Positions 34,265 through 42,724 of a stretch of 64,000 nucleotides of DNA are shown piece after piece; position 1 is the stretch's first letter, and each line of letters opens with the position of its first letter. The notes under the pieces are model-generated. The model did not search any database. It was not told the DNA's origin and saw only the letters and a list, made by a program, of their open reading frames with translations. The stretch lies in assembly GCA_030145055.1 (NCBI GenBank), contig JAQYWK010000001.1:682001-746000 (forward strand), given 5' to 3'. The DNA comes from Desulfovibrio sp. (GTDB lineage: Bacteria; Desulfobacterota; Desulfovibrionia; Desulfovibrionales; Desulfovibrionaceae). Position numbers and translations under genes: made by a program.

Positions 34265-35872
34265 TTAGCCCTCCTTCCCAGGCAGAGGTTCCAAACGAAG
34301 GTCGGTTTCTCTTTCTTTCTCTCCGTCGAGAATTAGAGCGTTACCGACAAGTTCGTGAACACCACAGACGTCTACGCCTGGAGCCCAGTAGTTGGAAAGC
34401 GGAATAAGCGTAGCACGGTCAATTGCACAGATACAGGCCATCATGTTTACATCATGCTCTTCCTGAACTGATTTGAGTGCGTTACCGCGAGGTAAGCCTC
34501 CGCGCATACGAATTTCCATGATTTCGTCTGTATTTAGACCAGATCCGCCAGCACAACAGAATGTTTGCTCACGAATGGTCTGTTCAGGCATTTCATGGAA
34601 GTTCTTAAGCACGTTATTGATAACGTAGCGAGGCTCATCCAGAAGACCCATGGCCCGTGCAGGGTTACATGAATCGTGGAATGTTGCGCGAATATGATCA
34701 TTTCTGCTCGGATCAAGTTTCAGCTTATTATGTTTCATAAGGTCAGCTGTGAACTCGGTGATGTGAACCATCTTAGTCTGAGCCGCATTTTCAAATACAG
34801 TACCGGTGATCGGGCTTTTAGGAACTTGCAAGAAGTCCGCAGGTCCGTTCATTGTATCCATGTACTGGTTGATAACGCGCCACATATGCCCACACTCACC
34901 ACCGAGAATCCATTTGGATCCGAGGCGTTTAGCTTCAGCATACATCTTTCCGTTGATCTTCTTCATCATGTCCGCGGATGTGAACAGGCCGAAGTTACCA
35001 CCTTCAGATGCATATGTGGAGAGAGTGTAATCAAGACCAATGTGATCAAATAGCATCAAGTAACCCATGAAGGTGTAGATGCCTGGATCAGCAAAAACGT
35101 CACCTGAAGGAGTAATGAAGAGTACTTCATGTCCCTTTTCATTGATGGGAACGTTAATTCTTTTGCCTGTGATCTCTTCTATATCGTCAACCATGAATTC
35201 AACGATGTCTTTGAACGCGTGAGGCTGAATTCCAAGATGGTTACCAGTGCGGTTACAGTTAGCCACAGGTTCCATGATCCAGTTAATGTTCACACCGCAA
35301 AGTGTGAGCAACTCACGAGCCATCATTGTGATTTCAGCTGTATCAATGCCGTAAGGGCAGAACAGAGAACAACGACGACATTCAGTACACTGATAGAAGT
35401 ATATGAACCATTCTTTAAGAACGTCTTCGTCCATGACTCTGGAACCTGTGAGGGTTGTCAGAATCTTTCCAGCCATGGTGAAGTCCTTACGATAAACAGA
35501 ACGCATAAGCTCTGCACGAAGGACTGGCATGTTTTTAGGATCGCCGGAACCGATGAAGAAGTGACACTTGTCTGCACAAGCACCACAACGAACACAGACA
35601 TCCATGAATACTCTCAGAGAACGGTATTTATCCAATCTCTCTTTGAACCCTTCGTGGACAATGTCCTGCCAGTTTTCGGGTAGTTTCCAGTCCACGTCTT
35701 CGGGATTCCATACGCGTGGGTTTGGTAAACCTAAGTATTCAATTTTGTCCGCTTTAGCGGGGTAACACCAGTTTCCGGGAGAAAAATCAACCGGAGTATC
35801 CATCCAACCTGTGGACGGTGGCGTATAATTAATGCTTTTAAAAAGCTCATCAGCTTTTGGGAGGTCAGCCAT
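34265..35872 (-). CDS. dsrK: DsrK, HdrD-like iron-sulfur subunit
   Basis: Cytoplasmic catalytic subunit thought to reduce the DsrC trisulfide or disulfide. 535 residues. Two [4Fe-4S] ferredoxin motifs (CVRCGACADKC at 93-103 and CTECRRCSLFCP at 162-172) precede two CCG-type domains with HDSCNPARAMG and TFCCAGGSG, as in HdrD, which coordinate a special catalytic cluster. Contains no membrane helix itself; it binds DsrM. It lies between dsrM (63-base gap) and dsrJ (3-base gap). Confidence 0.96.
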   Translation of the reverse strand: MADLPKADELFKSINYTPPSTGWMDTPVDFSPGNWCYPAKADKIEYLGLPNPRVWNPEDVDWKLPENWQDIVHEGFKERLDKYRSLRVFMDVCVRCGACADKCHFFIGSGDPKNMPVLRAELMRSVYRKDFTMAGKILTTLTGSRVMDEDVLKEWFIYFYQCTECRRCSLFCPYGIDTAEITMMARELLTLCGVNINWIMEPVANCNRTGNHLGIQPHAFKDIVEFMVDDIEEITGKRINVPINEKGHEVLFITPSGDVFADPGIYTFMGYLMLFDHIGLDYTLSTYASEGGNFGLFTSADMMKKINGKMYAEAKRLGSKWILGGECGHMWRVINQYMDTMNGPADFLQVPKSPITGTVFENAAQTKMVHITEFTADLMKHNKLKLDPSRNDHIRATFHDSCNPARAMGLLDEPRYVINNVLKNFHEMPEQTIREQTFCCAGGSGLNTDEIMEIRMRGGLPRGNALKSVQEEHDVNMMACICAIDRATLIPLSNYWAPGVDVCGVHELVGNALILDGEKERETDLRLEPLPGKEG

Positions 35873-35935
35873 GTCAACTCCTCAACAAAAGGTATTTTAA
35901 GGTCTAACTAACAAATAAAGTTCAGCGAACTGTTA

Positions 35936-36931
35936 TTATGCGTCTTTTTCCACAGGGAGACCCGCTTCAATCATTGGTTCCCTGAAATCATCCTCGTAGG
36001 CCTCATAGCTATGTGGCTTAATGTTAGGATCATTCCATGGGTTCTCGTGATGCTTAATGCGTGAGTTGTTAGGCAGGTTCCTTGTAGGAGAAAGGAAAAC
36101 ACCACCAGCATGCATAAGCTTGCTAAATGGGAAGTAAATCAAAAGAGCACAAACTAGGAAGATATGTACGTAAAATGATACATCCACATTCGCAGGAATT
36201 ACGGGGTGGAAAGTGACAATTCCCATAGTTAGCTGCTTAATATCCATAACGTCTACTTTTGCAATAAAGCGCATGTAGATCCCTGAAAGGGCGATGGAGA
36301 TAATGAGCAACAGTGGGAAGTAGTCAGTAACCAGAGAAATGTAACGGAGTTTTGCGTCCCAAAGTCTGCGTGCGAGCAAGAATGTCACACCGACCATGAT
36401 AAGAACGTCACTCATGTACATTCTAGGAGTTCCGATCTGCATGATCCCGTCAAGCATTTCAACAAAACCGATAACAGCAGGAATCGGTTCAAAGAAAAGT
36501 CTCATGTGCCTGATTACAATAAGCAGGAATGCGTAATGGAAAAGCAAAGAAAATAACCACAGCCATTTTGCTGAAGCGTATGTTACTTTGCCATCTTTGA
36601 GACCTACTGTGGTATTCCGGAACAATGACCGGAAACAACAGACCTCAAGGACCATACGGATAAAAGTTTGACCCGGAGTCACTGGGTTGTCGAACTTGTT
36701 GTGATGGATGAAGTCGAGAGACTTCTGTTGTCCGCCCGTGGTCGGAATACAAAAAGGAACAGGGCACTTTGCCCATTTAATCATCCGGTAAGCTATACCT
36801 ACCAGAAATACGGCAACAGCTACTACTGGTAGTACTGTTCCGAAAAGTTTTGCCATATGTGCTGTTTCTACTCCAAAGAGAGCCAGCAGCACTAGGGCAA
36901 AAACTAAAACGAGTGAGTACAAAGCGTTCAT
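35936..36931 (-). CDS. dsrM: DsrM, NarI-like membrane cytochrome b subunit
   Basis: A 331-residue membrane protein with five to six helices, homologous to the diheme cytochrome b subunit NarI. The start MNALYSLVLVFALVLLALFGVE is hydrophobic (split here near residue 20); histidine-bearing helices include WLFSLLFHYAFLLIVIRHMRLF and GIVTFHPVIPANVDVSFY, candidate heme ligands. It oxidises menaquinol and passes electrons to DsrK. The ATG at 36931 follows AGGTGAAGG. The RsbRD-like gene ends 48 bases upstream. Confidence 0.95.
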   Translation of the reverse strand: MNALYSLVLVFALVLLALFGVETAHMAKLFGTVLPVVAVAVFLVGIAYRMIKWAKCPVPFCIPTTGGQQKSLDFIHHNKFDNPVTPGQTFIRMVLEVCCFRSLFRNTTVGLKDGKVTYASAKWLWLFSLLFHYAFLLIVIRHMRLFFEPIPAVIGFVEMLDGIMQIGTPRMYMSDVLIMVGVTFLLARRLWDAKLRYISLVTDYFPLLLIISIALSGIYMRFIAKVDVMDIKQLTMGIVTFHPVIPANVDVSFYVHIFLVCALLIYFPFSKLMHAGGVFLSPTRNLPNNSRIKHHENPWNDPNIKPHSYEAYEDDFREPMIEAGLPVEKDA

Positions 36932-36979
36932 CTACCTTCACCTCGCTTATAACGTTTGGCTTCCGGGGGAAGCCGGCCA

Positions 36980-37510
36980 CTACACCTGTCCGGCCCCTTT
37001 GGCCGAAGCATCCTCAATTTCGTTGACACGCCTTAAGAGCATATGATGGGAGCGTTTTACTTCCTCAATTCTCATTTGCGTGATCAAATCTCTATTCTTG
37101 GTATAGATGTCGAACGCGATAAGTCCCAGATTATCAATCCGGGTCTCAAACGCGAGCAACTCGTCAAGTCTGCCTTCTTTTTTAAGATCCTGCATAAATT
37201 CATCTCTAAGCAGTTTCTTGAAAAGGAAAACAAAGCTCAAAGCTCTTGATGGCGCAAATTCCTGTACGGCCCTGATTTTAATCAAGTCCTCAATGGTCTT
37301 TGCTATTGCGTCTACATCTTTCCATTCAATGATCAGGTCAAAAAGTTCTTTTGTGACCGTTTGAGTAGTTATTCCAACAGGATTGGTGAATCTGTCACTG
37401 TTGCTCTTCCATATTTTCTGAGTTGTCTCAGGGTAGGAAGACAGAACAAGATCAAACCATTTCTTTGTTAGAACTTCTTTCTTCTCTAAAAGCATGTCGT
37501 CAAGATTCAT
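36980..37510 (-). CDS. RsbRD N-terminal-domain-like protein leading the dsr operon
   Basis: A 176-residue helical cytoplasmic protein. It has the layout of the RsbRD/RsbR N-terminal globin-like sensor: LLEKKEVLTKKWFDLVLSSYP at the start (split here at 'W'), DRFTNPVG, VQEFAPSRALSFVFLFKKLL and the C-terminal helix ending HHMLLRRVNEIE. No heme ligand motif was assigned. Genes of this type are found at the head of dsrMKJOP in related sulfate reducers, where they may sense or regulate the complex; direct evidence is lacking. The ATG follows a long leader that carries the candidate operator at 37611. Confidence 0.8.
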   Translation of the reverse strand: MNLDDMLLEKKEVLTKKWFDLVLSSYPETTQKIWKSNSDRFTNPVGITTQTVTKELFDLIIEWKDVDAIAKTIEDLIKIRAVQEFAPSRALSFVFLFKKLLRDEFMQDLKKEGRLDELLAFETRIDNLGLIAFDIYTKNRDLITQMRIEEVKRSHHMLLRRVNEIEDASAKGAGQV

Positions 37511-38039
37511 TGTAAGTCCCTGAATTAATTAAAAAGGACAGTAATAAGAGTCCTCGAGCTTGTAGCTCAGGTCCCTCAAAAGAATTCCAGTCTGACAGTG
37601 AGGCTGAAAATGTGAAATTTGTCACAGCGTGACTAACTGCTCGATATCCCAGATACACCGCGATTCGTCAAGGTATTTTCCCTCGAAAATGCGATCCTTT
37701 GTGGTATGAATTTTATTCTTAACGAAGGAAAAGAATAGTTTTTTTGGGTTATTTTGTGACTCATAAAATGAGAATGTAATGGCTTTTTTTTATATGTTAG
37801 AAAGTTATGATTTTTATTAGAATTTTTATCTATCTAATATCAAAGAGATTTTTAATGTGAATGGTTGATTGTAATTTAAGTAGTGCAATTGGTGGTGGAT
37901 GATGTTTAGACTTCTTTAAGTAAATACTTCATGATTTTTAGTGAATAAATCATGGGTTACAGGTGGTTGTAATTTTTTTTAAATAAAATTTGTGAAGGCA
38001 AATAAATATTAAACTTGCATCTAAGTATATGGAGCGGCG
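37511..38039. other. Long AT-rich divergent gap between the dsr operon and sfsA
   Basis: 529 bases with no gene. It contains the dsr operator candidate (37611-37626), a small GAGCT/AGCTC hairpin (37556-37568) in the dsr leader, and a very AT-rich 37.73-38.03 kb part that should hold the sfsA promoter. No ORF with a credible start is seen. Confidence 0.6.
37611..37626. promoter_or_regulatory. Palindromic TGTGA-N6-TCACA operator before the dsr operon
   Basis: TGTGAAATTTGTCACA is a perfect TGTGA-N6-TCACA palindrome, the pattern of CRP/FNR-family (HcpR) sites and close to Rex sites. It lies about 100 bases upstream of the first operon gene. A weak sigma-70-like TTGACG (37671-37666) and GATATC (37648-37643) with 17-base spacing lie just upstream on the minus strand, which would place the site just downstream of the start point, a repressor position. 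Confidence 0.6.
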
Positions 38040-38753
38040 ATGAATGAATCAGATCCTTTAATTATTTTCCCAAAAGGTTGCCGTCATGCAAAGTTTATTA
38101 AACGATATAAGCGTTTTACTGTAGAGGTTTTGCTTGAAGGGCAAATTGTTGGAGTCCATACAAATAATACAGGCTCAATGCTCGGCCTTTTGCGTGCTGG
38201 TCAGGATGTATTTATTTCTCCGGCATTAAACCCTGCTAGAAAGCTCAAATGGACTTTGGAGATGGTGAACTCTTCCGGGGGATGGGTAGGTGTTAATACG
38301 TCAGTACCCAATAAAATCATCCAGTGCGCTTTTGAGGCGGGAGTTCTGCCTGAACTCGCAGGTTATACGGATATCAAGCGTGAAGCTAAGGTCGGCAAAA
38401 GCCGCCTTGATGCGAAATTCACGGATGAAACCGAAAAATTACCGGATTTATGGGTTGAGTGTAAAAACGTGACACTTGTTGAAGATGAAGTAGCTTGTTT
38501 CCCAGATGCTCCGACCGAACGCGGGCAGAAGCATTTAGTAGAACTTATGGAGCTAGCGCAAAGTGGTTGCAGGGTTGCCATGTTCTTTTTTGTTCAACGG
38601 AATGATGGAAAGTGTTTCGGCCCTGCTGACTTTGTAGATCCCAAGTATGCAAAGCTGTTTTTCGAGGCTTTGAATGCGGGGGTAGAGTGCTGGCCGTATG
38701 AAGCTATTTTGAGCGAAAAAGGTATTTTAGTCGGTAAAAAGATGAAATTTTAA
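38040..38753 (+). CDS. sfsA: SfsA family DNA-binding/nuclease-like protein
   Basis: A 237-residue protein with the full SfsA series: F.KRYKRFTVEVLLEGQ (OB-fold-like N-terminus), THxNxTGSM-type motif NNTGSMLGLL, a KLKWTLEMV stretch, and the C-terminal restriction-endonuclease-like part with DAKF and LWVECKNVTLVE, then FPDAPTERGQKHLVEL. Reported as a sugar fermentation stimulation protein; the biochemical role is not settled. GGAG precedes the ATG. A long perfect hairpin at 38791 terminates it. Single gene. Confidence 0.95.
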   Translation: MNESDPLIIFPKGCRHAKFIKRYKRFTVEVLLEGQIVGVHTNNTGSMLGLLRAGQDVFISPALNPARKLKWTLEMVNSSGGWVGVNTSVPNKIIQCAFEAGVLPELAGYTDIKREAKVGKSRLDAKFTDETEKLPDLWVECKNVTLVEDEVACFPDAPTERGQKHLVELMELAQSGCRVAMFFFVQRNDGKCFGPADFVDPKYAKLFFEALNAGVECWPYEAILSEKGILVGKKMKF

Positions 38754-38790
38754 AACACATATAGCCGATAATCACATGATCAAATATGTT

Positions 38791-38831
38791 GAAAACCCCT
38801 TGTGTCTGATATTCAGATACAAGGGGTTTTC
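38791..38831. terminator. Strong long-stem terminator after sfsA
   Basis: GAAAACCCCTTGT pairs exactly with ACAAGGGGTTTTC; pairing continues with one G-T wobble through GTCTGA/TCAGAT to a 3-base loop, about 19 bp in all. Confidence 0.75.
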
Positions 38832-38835
38832 AGGC

Positions 38836-39045
38836 CTAAGGGGGTGTTGAAAAAGCTTGGTGTACGGACAGGCCCGGGTAAGCCCGTCCGAACACCATAA
38901 AGGAGCTGGATGCCGAAATTTTGCCGGGAGGGTGGAGCTCCCGGCATGAAACCAGTCTCGGAGTAGTTTGCCTCATAAATATTTCTAGGCAATATGCAGA
39001 ACGATGACTTTGGACGAGTTCCACATTGGTTCGAGCTGTTAAAAT
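38836..39045. other. Folded, GC-richer element of unknown nature
   Basis: A GC-richer stretch in an AT-rich gap. One hairpin (GTGTACGGACAGGC with GCCCGTCCGAACAC, two mismatches, 8-base loop, about 38857-38892) is followed by another (CCGGGAG with CTCCCGG, about 38925-38945). It starts with GGGGGTGTTGAAAAAGC, like the ends of some insertion sequences. A 62-codon minus-strand ORF overlaps it, but it has no ribosome site. It could be a decayed mobile end, a small RNA or a repeat. Confidence 0.4.
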
Positions 39046-39049
39046 TTAT

Positions 39050-39550
39050 CTAGCTGCATTTACAGCCTTTTGCTGATTCTTTTTCGCGGTGAAGTTCCAT
39101 TTTGCGAACTTGCCTGCGCTCTAACGCTTCTTTATTCCGCCGATGGTCCTCTCCTGTTTCAAGAAGAATCTGAGGGACTGGCGACGGCTTGCCATCTTCA
39201 CCCATTGCTACAAAAGTCAGGTATGCAGAATTTGTGTGCCGAAACTCTCCAGTCAAAAGATTTTCAGCTTCAACCCTGACCCCTATTTCCATAGAAGTTC
39301 TGCCTACCATATTAACATTCGCGTGAAGGTTAATTAACTCGCCCACATATGCGGGACGTAAAAAATTCATTCTATCGATGGACGCTGTTACTACTGGTTT
39401 GCGAGCATGACGCATGGCGCATGTTGCAGCGATAAGGTCTAGTTGTTTAAGGAGAACTCCACCATGAAGGTTTCCCGCCGGATTCGTATCCTGCGGCAAC
39501 ACTCTGTAGGTTGTATGCGATCTGCTTGTACTGACCTTTTTATCTTTCAT
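39050..39550 (-). CDS. Acyl-CoA thioesterase, hotdog fold (YciA/BACH type)
   Basis: A 166-residue hotdog thioesterase. The active-site helix region DTNPAGNLHGGVLLKQLDLIA and VVTASIDRMNFLRPAYVGELI (each split here across the motif), followed by GRTSMEIGVRVEAENLLTGE, match YciA/BACH acyl-CoA hydrolases, which cleave acyl-CoA esters. The substrate is unknown. The C-terminus has an unusual charged tail ending KGCKCS. A repeated GTATTAC element (39581-39598) lies just upstream of the start and may be an operator. Confidence 0.9.
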   Translation of the reverse strand: MKDKKVSTSRSHTTYRVLPQDTNPAGNLHGGVLLKQLDLIAATCAMRHARKPVVTASIDRMNFLRPAYVGELINLHANVNMVGRTSMEIGVRVEAENLLTGEFRHTNSAYLTFVAMGEDGKPSPVPQILLETGEDHRRNKEALERRQVRKMELHREKESAKGCKCS

Positions 39551-39580
39551 CGTTTGTCCCTGGCTCTTTCACTATTCTAA

Positions 39581-39598
39581 GTATTACGATCGTATTAC
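39581..39598. promoter_or_regulatory. GTATTAC-N4-GTATTAC element upstream of the thioesterase
   Basis: GTATTAC (39581-39587) and GTATTAC (39592-39598) with GATC between, an 11-bp direct repeat containing the palindrome TACGATCGTA. A related GTAATAC-AATT-GTAAAAT sits at 39934-39951 before the neighbouring gene. Confidence 0.35.
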
Positions 39599-39629
39599 AA
39601 ATTGATGCTTATATTAGTTCTTTGCGATT

Positions 39630-39866
39630 CTAGCGACCTTTGCCGAACTCTACTCTTGCTTCCCAAATCATTTTTGCGATGCGCTTCCCTAGATCCAATT
39701 GCCTCGTATTAATCAGTGCTTCGGCAGCATCTCTGTTGCCGCCAGCCTTGAGGAGCGTGGCAGATTCCAAGTCTCTGAGATAATTCTCACATTCTCGGAT
39801 TAGCTTCGAGAGATTCATAGTCTCAAGCTCTGGAGGGATCCTTACGGATTTTACTTTTTTACTCAT
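39630..39866 (-). CDS. Small hypothetical protein
   Basis: A 78-residue basic, helical protein (MSKKVKSVRIPPELETMN at the start, split before LSKLIRECENYL). No family recognised. No membrane segment. The first residues resemble the start of a ribbon-helix-helix protein (VKSVRIPPEL), but the rest does not clearly fit. The ribosome site is weak (AAAGAAAAC). The TTGACA at 39926-39921 on the minus strand would make a good -35. It lies between the thioesterase gene and a 526-base gap. Confidence 0.5.
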   Translation of the reverse strand: MSKKVKSVRIPPELETMNLSKLIRECENYLRDLESATLLKAGGNRDAAEALINTRQLDLGKRIAKMIWEARVEFGKGR

Positions 39867-40392
39867 AAGTTTTCTTTGCTGGCGTCATTCTTTGAAGACT
39901 TTTGCCAGATTATTAAAATTTGTCAATACATTTGTAATACAATTGTAAAATTAAATGAATACTTAATGTTTCGGTAGTAGTTTCAGTGTTGATATCATCA
40001 CGGATACTAAATTAATCTATATTGTAAACTTTCAGTACTTTTTGTGTAATATCAATGTATTCTTAAAGTAATACGTAACGGCGTCATAAAAAGCTCATAA
40101 TGTAACTATATAATAAACTTGTTAAATAACAGGGGCTTGTGGCGTTGTGCTGGTTTTGGGATGTGCTTGTTCTGGGCTGAAATAGTTCGAGGAACAGAGG
40201 TTGTTAGTTTTGCAATTGGACAAATCAATGTCCTCGGTCATAAATTTCTGTTTGATCAAAAATGAACATTTGCGAAGATAGTGCTATTTATTAATGAAGG
40301 TATATTTGTTTGAAAGTGAAGGTCGTATTGATGATAATGGAGGTGGATCTTTTAGGGTATGAAAGTGAATCTATTTGCTAGCGAATAAAAAA
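39867..40392. other. 526-base AT-rich gap
   Basis: No gene or strong fold. It holds the GTAATAC-AATT-GTAAAAT element (39934-39951) and a consensus-like TTGACA (minus, 39926-39921), presumably the promoter region of the 39630 gene, and the 3' end of the O-antigen-like gene, without a clear terminator. Confidence 0.5.
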
Positions 40393-41556
40393 TTACTCGA
40401 AGCGGAAAGATTGAATTTCAGGTCGAATAGCGCACATGAACGCCATGATCATGACAATGCCCGTTGCCGGGTTGTAAAAAATCGGGAAAAAGAATCCCGC
40501 TATGGCTACGGTCAGAAGAAGCGAGGTCATCATGTCTGATGAAAATCTTCGAGATAACCATGTTGCGATTCCTGCGGTTCCAGCAAGTGCGCCTAATCCC
40601 CATGCTCCGATAAGGTGGAGCCAGAGAGGCAAAATGTGGAACATATAGATGCCGGAATCTGTCCAGGCATAGTGCTGAGAGTTCCATGTATTCCAGAGCG
40701 AGGCTGGAACGCTGAGCGGTAGCGGAACTGAGAGGGGAAAGCCTGTTAAAAGCAAGTCGATGTTCTTTGTAAACAGCTCTATGAAGGTGAACCACAGCCA
40801 GTATGTAGGTAGATCACTAGGAGTGATAAACGCACTATCTTGAGGAGCGATGGATATGTAATTAAAAAGTAGCAAGGTAAGAACTAATGCTGATTTCTTT
40901 GCTGTTCCTTTGGGTCCGAAAAATAAAAGAATCGTAACCGCGGCAAAACTGGCATCCCAGCTTAGAGTGCAGAATATTCCCATAAGTATAATAAACCTTG
41001 AGATTTTATGGCGGGTTACGTCGTGAATGGTTGCGCATAAGCCTGCGAGCAGAAGCGGTCCTGTTAGAGCCGTACTGCCAAATAGAGTAGGAGTTGCGAT
41101 TAGTCCGAGGCTTATAAATTGATAAGCAAAGTCGCAAGTAACAAGCAGCCCGAGCCATGAAGCCCAGAAGTAAAAGTGCTTAGGTTCCGGTGGGCCGAAG
41201 AGTGAGAGCCATAGAGCCGCAACTAGCGCATATAATATGGGCTTTAGTTCCATTAAAAAAGGTACAGACATTGCTAACGGTTTGAGATTTGGCGATATGT
41301 AGGTCGTAAGAATCCAAAAAATAGCTACACAGGGAAGACCAGCCTTAATCCACAAAGGCATGGTGGAGTTCATTTTTTGTCTAAATAGTTCCGAAAACAA
41401 CCCTAAAATTGCCAGTCCGGTAATCAGTAAGTCCGGTAGATTTGTAGGCGCAATAGTTCCGTCCATAGCAAAGGCTGCTAGGGTTATAGGGAGTCCTAGG
41501 CAGAATAAGGCTACAGGGAACTCTGAGGCTGAAGAAATTTTGTTATCGGAATTCAT
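40393..41556 (-). CDS. Polytopic membrane protein, O-antigen ligase/polymerase-like
   Basis: A 387-residue membrane protein with about ten to eleven hydrophobic segments and a large periplasmic-type loop near residues 245-310 (PTYWLWFTFIELFTKN...SQHYAWTDSGIYMFHILPLW). The general layout, with a long extracytoplasmic loop between later helices, resembles O-antigen ligases and polysaccharide polymerases, but sequence identity cannot be judged. No neighbour is a glycosyltransferase. Transcription is minus, after a Fe-S protein gene with 54 bases between. Assignment is tentative. Confidence 0.55.
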   Translation of the reverse strand: MNSDNKISSASEFPVALFCLGLPITLAAFAMDGTIAPTNLPDLLITGLAILGLFSELFRQKMNSTMPLWIKAGLPCVAIFWILTTYISPNLKPLAMSVPFLMELKPILYALVAALWLSLFGPPEPKHFYFWASWLGLLVTCDFAYQFISLGLIATPTLFGSTALTGPLLLAGLCATIHDVTRHKISRFIILMGIFCTLSWDASFAAVTILLFFGPKGTAKKSALVLTLLLFNYISIAPQDSAFITPSDLPTYWLWFTFIELFTKNIDLLLTGFPLSVPLPLSVPASLWNTWNSQHYAWTDSGIYMFHILPLWLHLIGAWGLGALAGTAGIATWLSRRFSSDMMTSLLLTVAIAGFFFPIFYNPATGIVMIMAFMCAIRPEIQSFRFE

Positions 41557-41610
41557 TTGTAAAAGCTGTTACATGGATCTTTTTAGGATGAGAAGCACTA
41601 AAAAATAAAA

Positions 41611-42705
41611 TTATGCGAACCTTGCTGATATTCTAAGTTTAAGTCTGTTTAAATAACCAATTTGAAATTTCGGAAGTTCCGGTGTTTCATTTCTTTTGAC
41701 AAAAAGGAGGTCTAGAACATGGGCAACGGGTTTTTCGTCTGATAAATAGTTAGCACACCCCGCGCAATAGGTCACAATGGGGGCACCCGTCTGCTTTGCC
41801 TCTAGACGTCGTTTTTGGGTCCATGCGCGGGCGTTTTCGGCGTTGTGCGCAGGCACTCCGCCTCCTTCCCCGCAGCAAAATGTATGTTCTCGGGAATGTT
41901 CCATTTCAATAAGTTCAATTCCGGCTCTGCAAAGCAACGTTCGTACGCTGTTGTGTACCGCTGACTCAAAGCGCGTTACGCATGGATCGTGCACAGTCGC
42001 ATGTTTTAGCCATGCTGTATTAGTTTTGATTTCAAGATTGACCAGCTCTTCATATATCGAGATGATTTCTATCGATGGGGAAAATTCTTTGAAGGTCATG
42101 TGGCAATTGGGGCAAGCGGTGAGGATTCTTTTAATCCCTTTAGATTTTATAAAATCAAAAATGTCACTGATTGACTCAGTATGCTCATTTATTAAACCTA
42201 ACATTTTAGAGGGCTTAGAACAGCAATTGAGGATCATGCCAATTGAAGGGTCTTTCTTTTTCAGGGCTGAGTATGCTGCGATTGTTCCCTCAGGAAACAA
42301 TCCGGGTAGTGTACAGCCTGGGAAAAAGGCTGTTTCACAACCCTCGGGCAGAATATTATCCCTGAAAGGGAAGTGGGTTCCTACTTTTTCATATTTTAAA
42401 AGTGGGGAGTAATCATTAAGTCTGACTAGCCGATTATCCTGCGCATGATTGCGAAGTTCTATAAACATATTCGCGGGGTTAGCCCCTACAGGGCAGACTG
42501 AAGAGCACAATGAACATGTTGAGCAATGGTAGGACATTATAGATGTTTCGTCATGCCCGATTTCAGAGGAAAGGCCATTCTCCGCAATTTTATCAGGAGA
42601 TCCTGCATCTTGAAGGAATGAGCAATGTGAAACACATAATCCGCAGTCAATGCAATTGTCTGCTGTTAAGCGCATGGCGGTGCGCGATATATTTGAATTA
42701 GTCAT
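41611..42705 (-). CDS. CCG-domain iron-sulfur protein (HdrD/GlpC/LldE-like)
   Basis: A 364-residue Fe-S protein: two ferredoxin-type motifs (CIDCGLCVSHC and CSTCSLCSSVCPVG at the N-terminus) followed by two cysteine-rich CCG domains (TAFFPGCTLPG, LNCCSKPSKMLG; HTFCCGEGGGV, VTYCAGCANYL). It resembles DsrK/HdrD, GlpC and GlcF-type subunits, which transfer electrons to or from small organic acids or disulfides, but without a flavoprotein partner alongside. The OB-fold protein follows upstream on the same strand with 19 bases between, so they may be one operon. The redox partner is unknown. Confidence 0.85.
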   Translation of the reverse strand: MTNSNISRTAMRLTADNCIDCGLCVSHCSFLQDAGSPDKIAENGLSSEIGHDETSIMSYHCSTCSLCSSVCPVGANPANMFIELRNHAQDNRLVRLNDYSPLLKYEKVGTHFPFRDNILPEGCETAFFPGCTLPGLFPEGTIAAYSALKKKDPSIGMILNCCSKPSKMLGLINEHTESISDIFDFIKSKGIKRILTACPNCHMTFKEFSPSIEIISIYEELVNLEIKTNTAWLKHATVHDPCVTRFESAVHNSVRTLLCRAGIELIEMEHSREHTFCCGEGGGVPAHNAENARAWTQKRRLEAKQTGAPIVTYCAGCANYLSDEKPVAHVLDLLFVKRNETPELPKFQIGYLNRLKLRISARFA

Positions 42706-42724
42706 ATTTTTTTAGATGGGTAAA

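Noticed and set aside
38836-39024. 62-codon minus-strand ORF in the folded element
   Set aside because: No ribosome site; its bases form hairpins; composition unlike a protein gene.
39001-39060. tRNA-like GGTTCGAG sequence
   Set aside because: No acceptor, D or anticodon stem can be drawn around it; not a tRNA.
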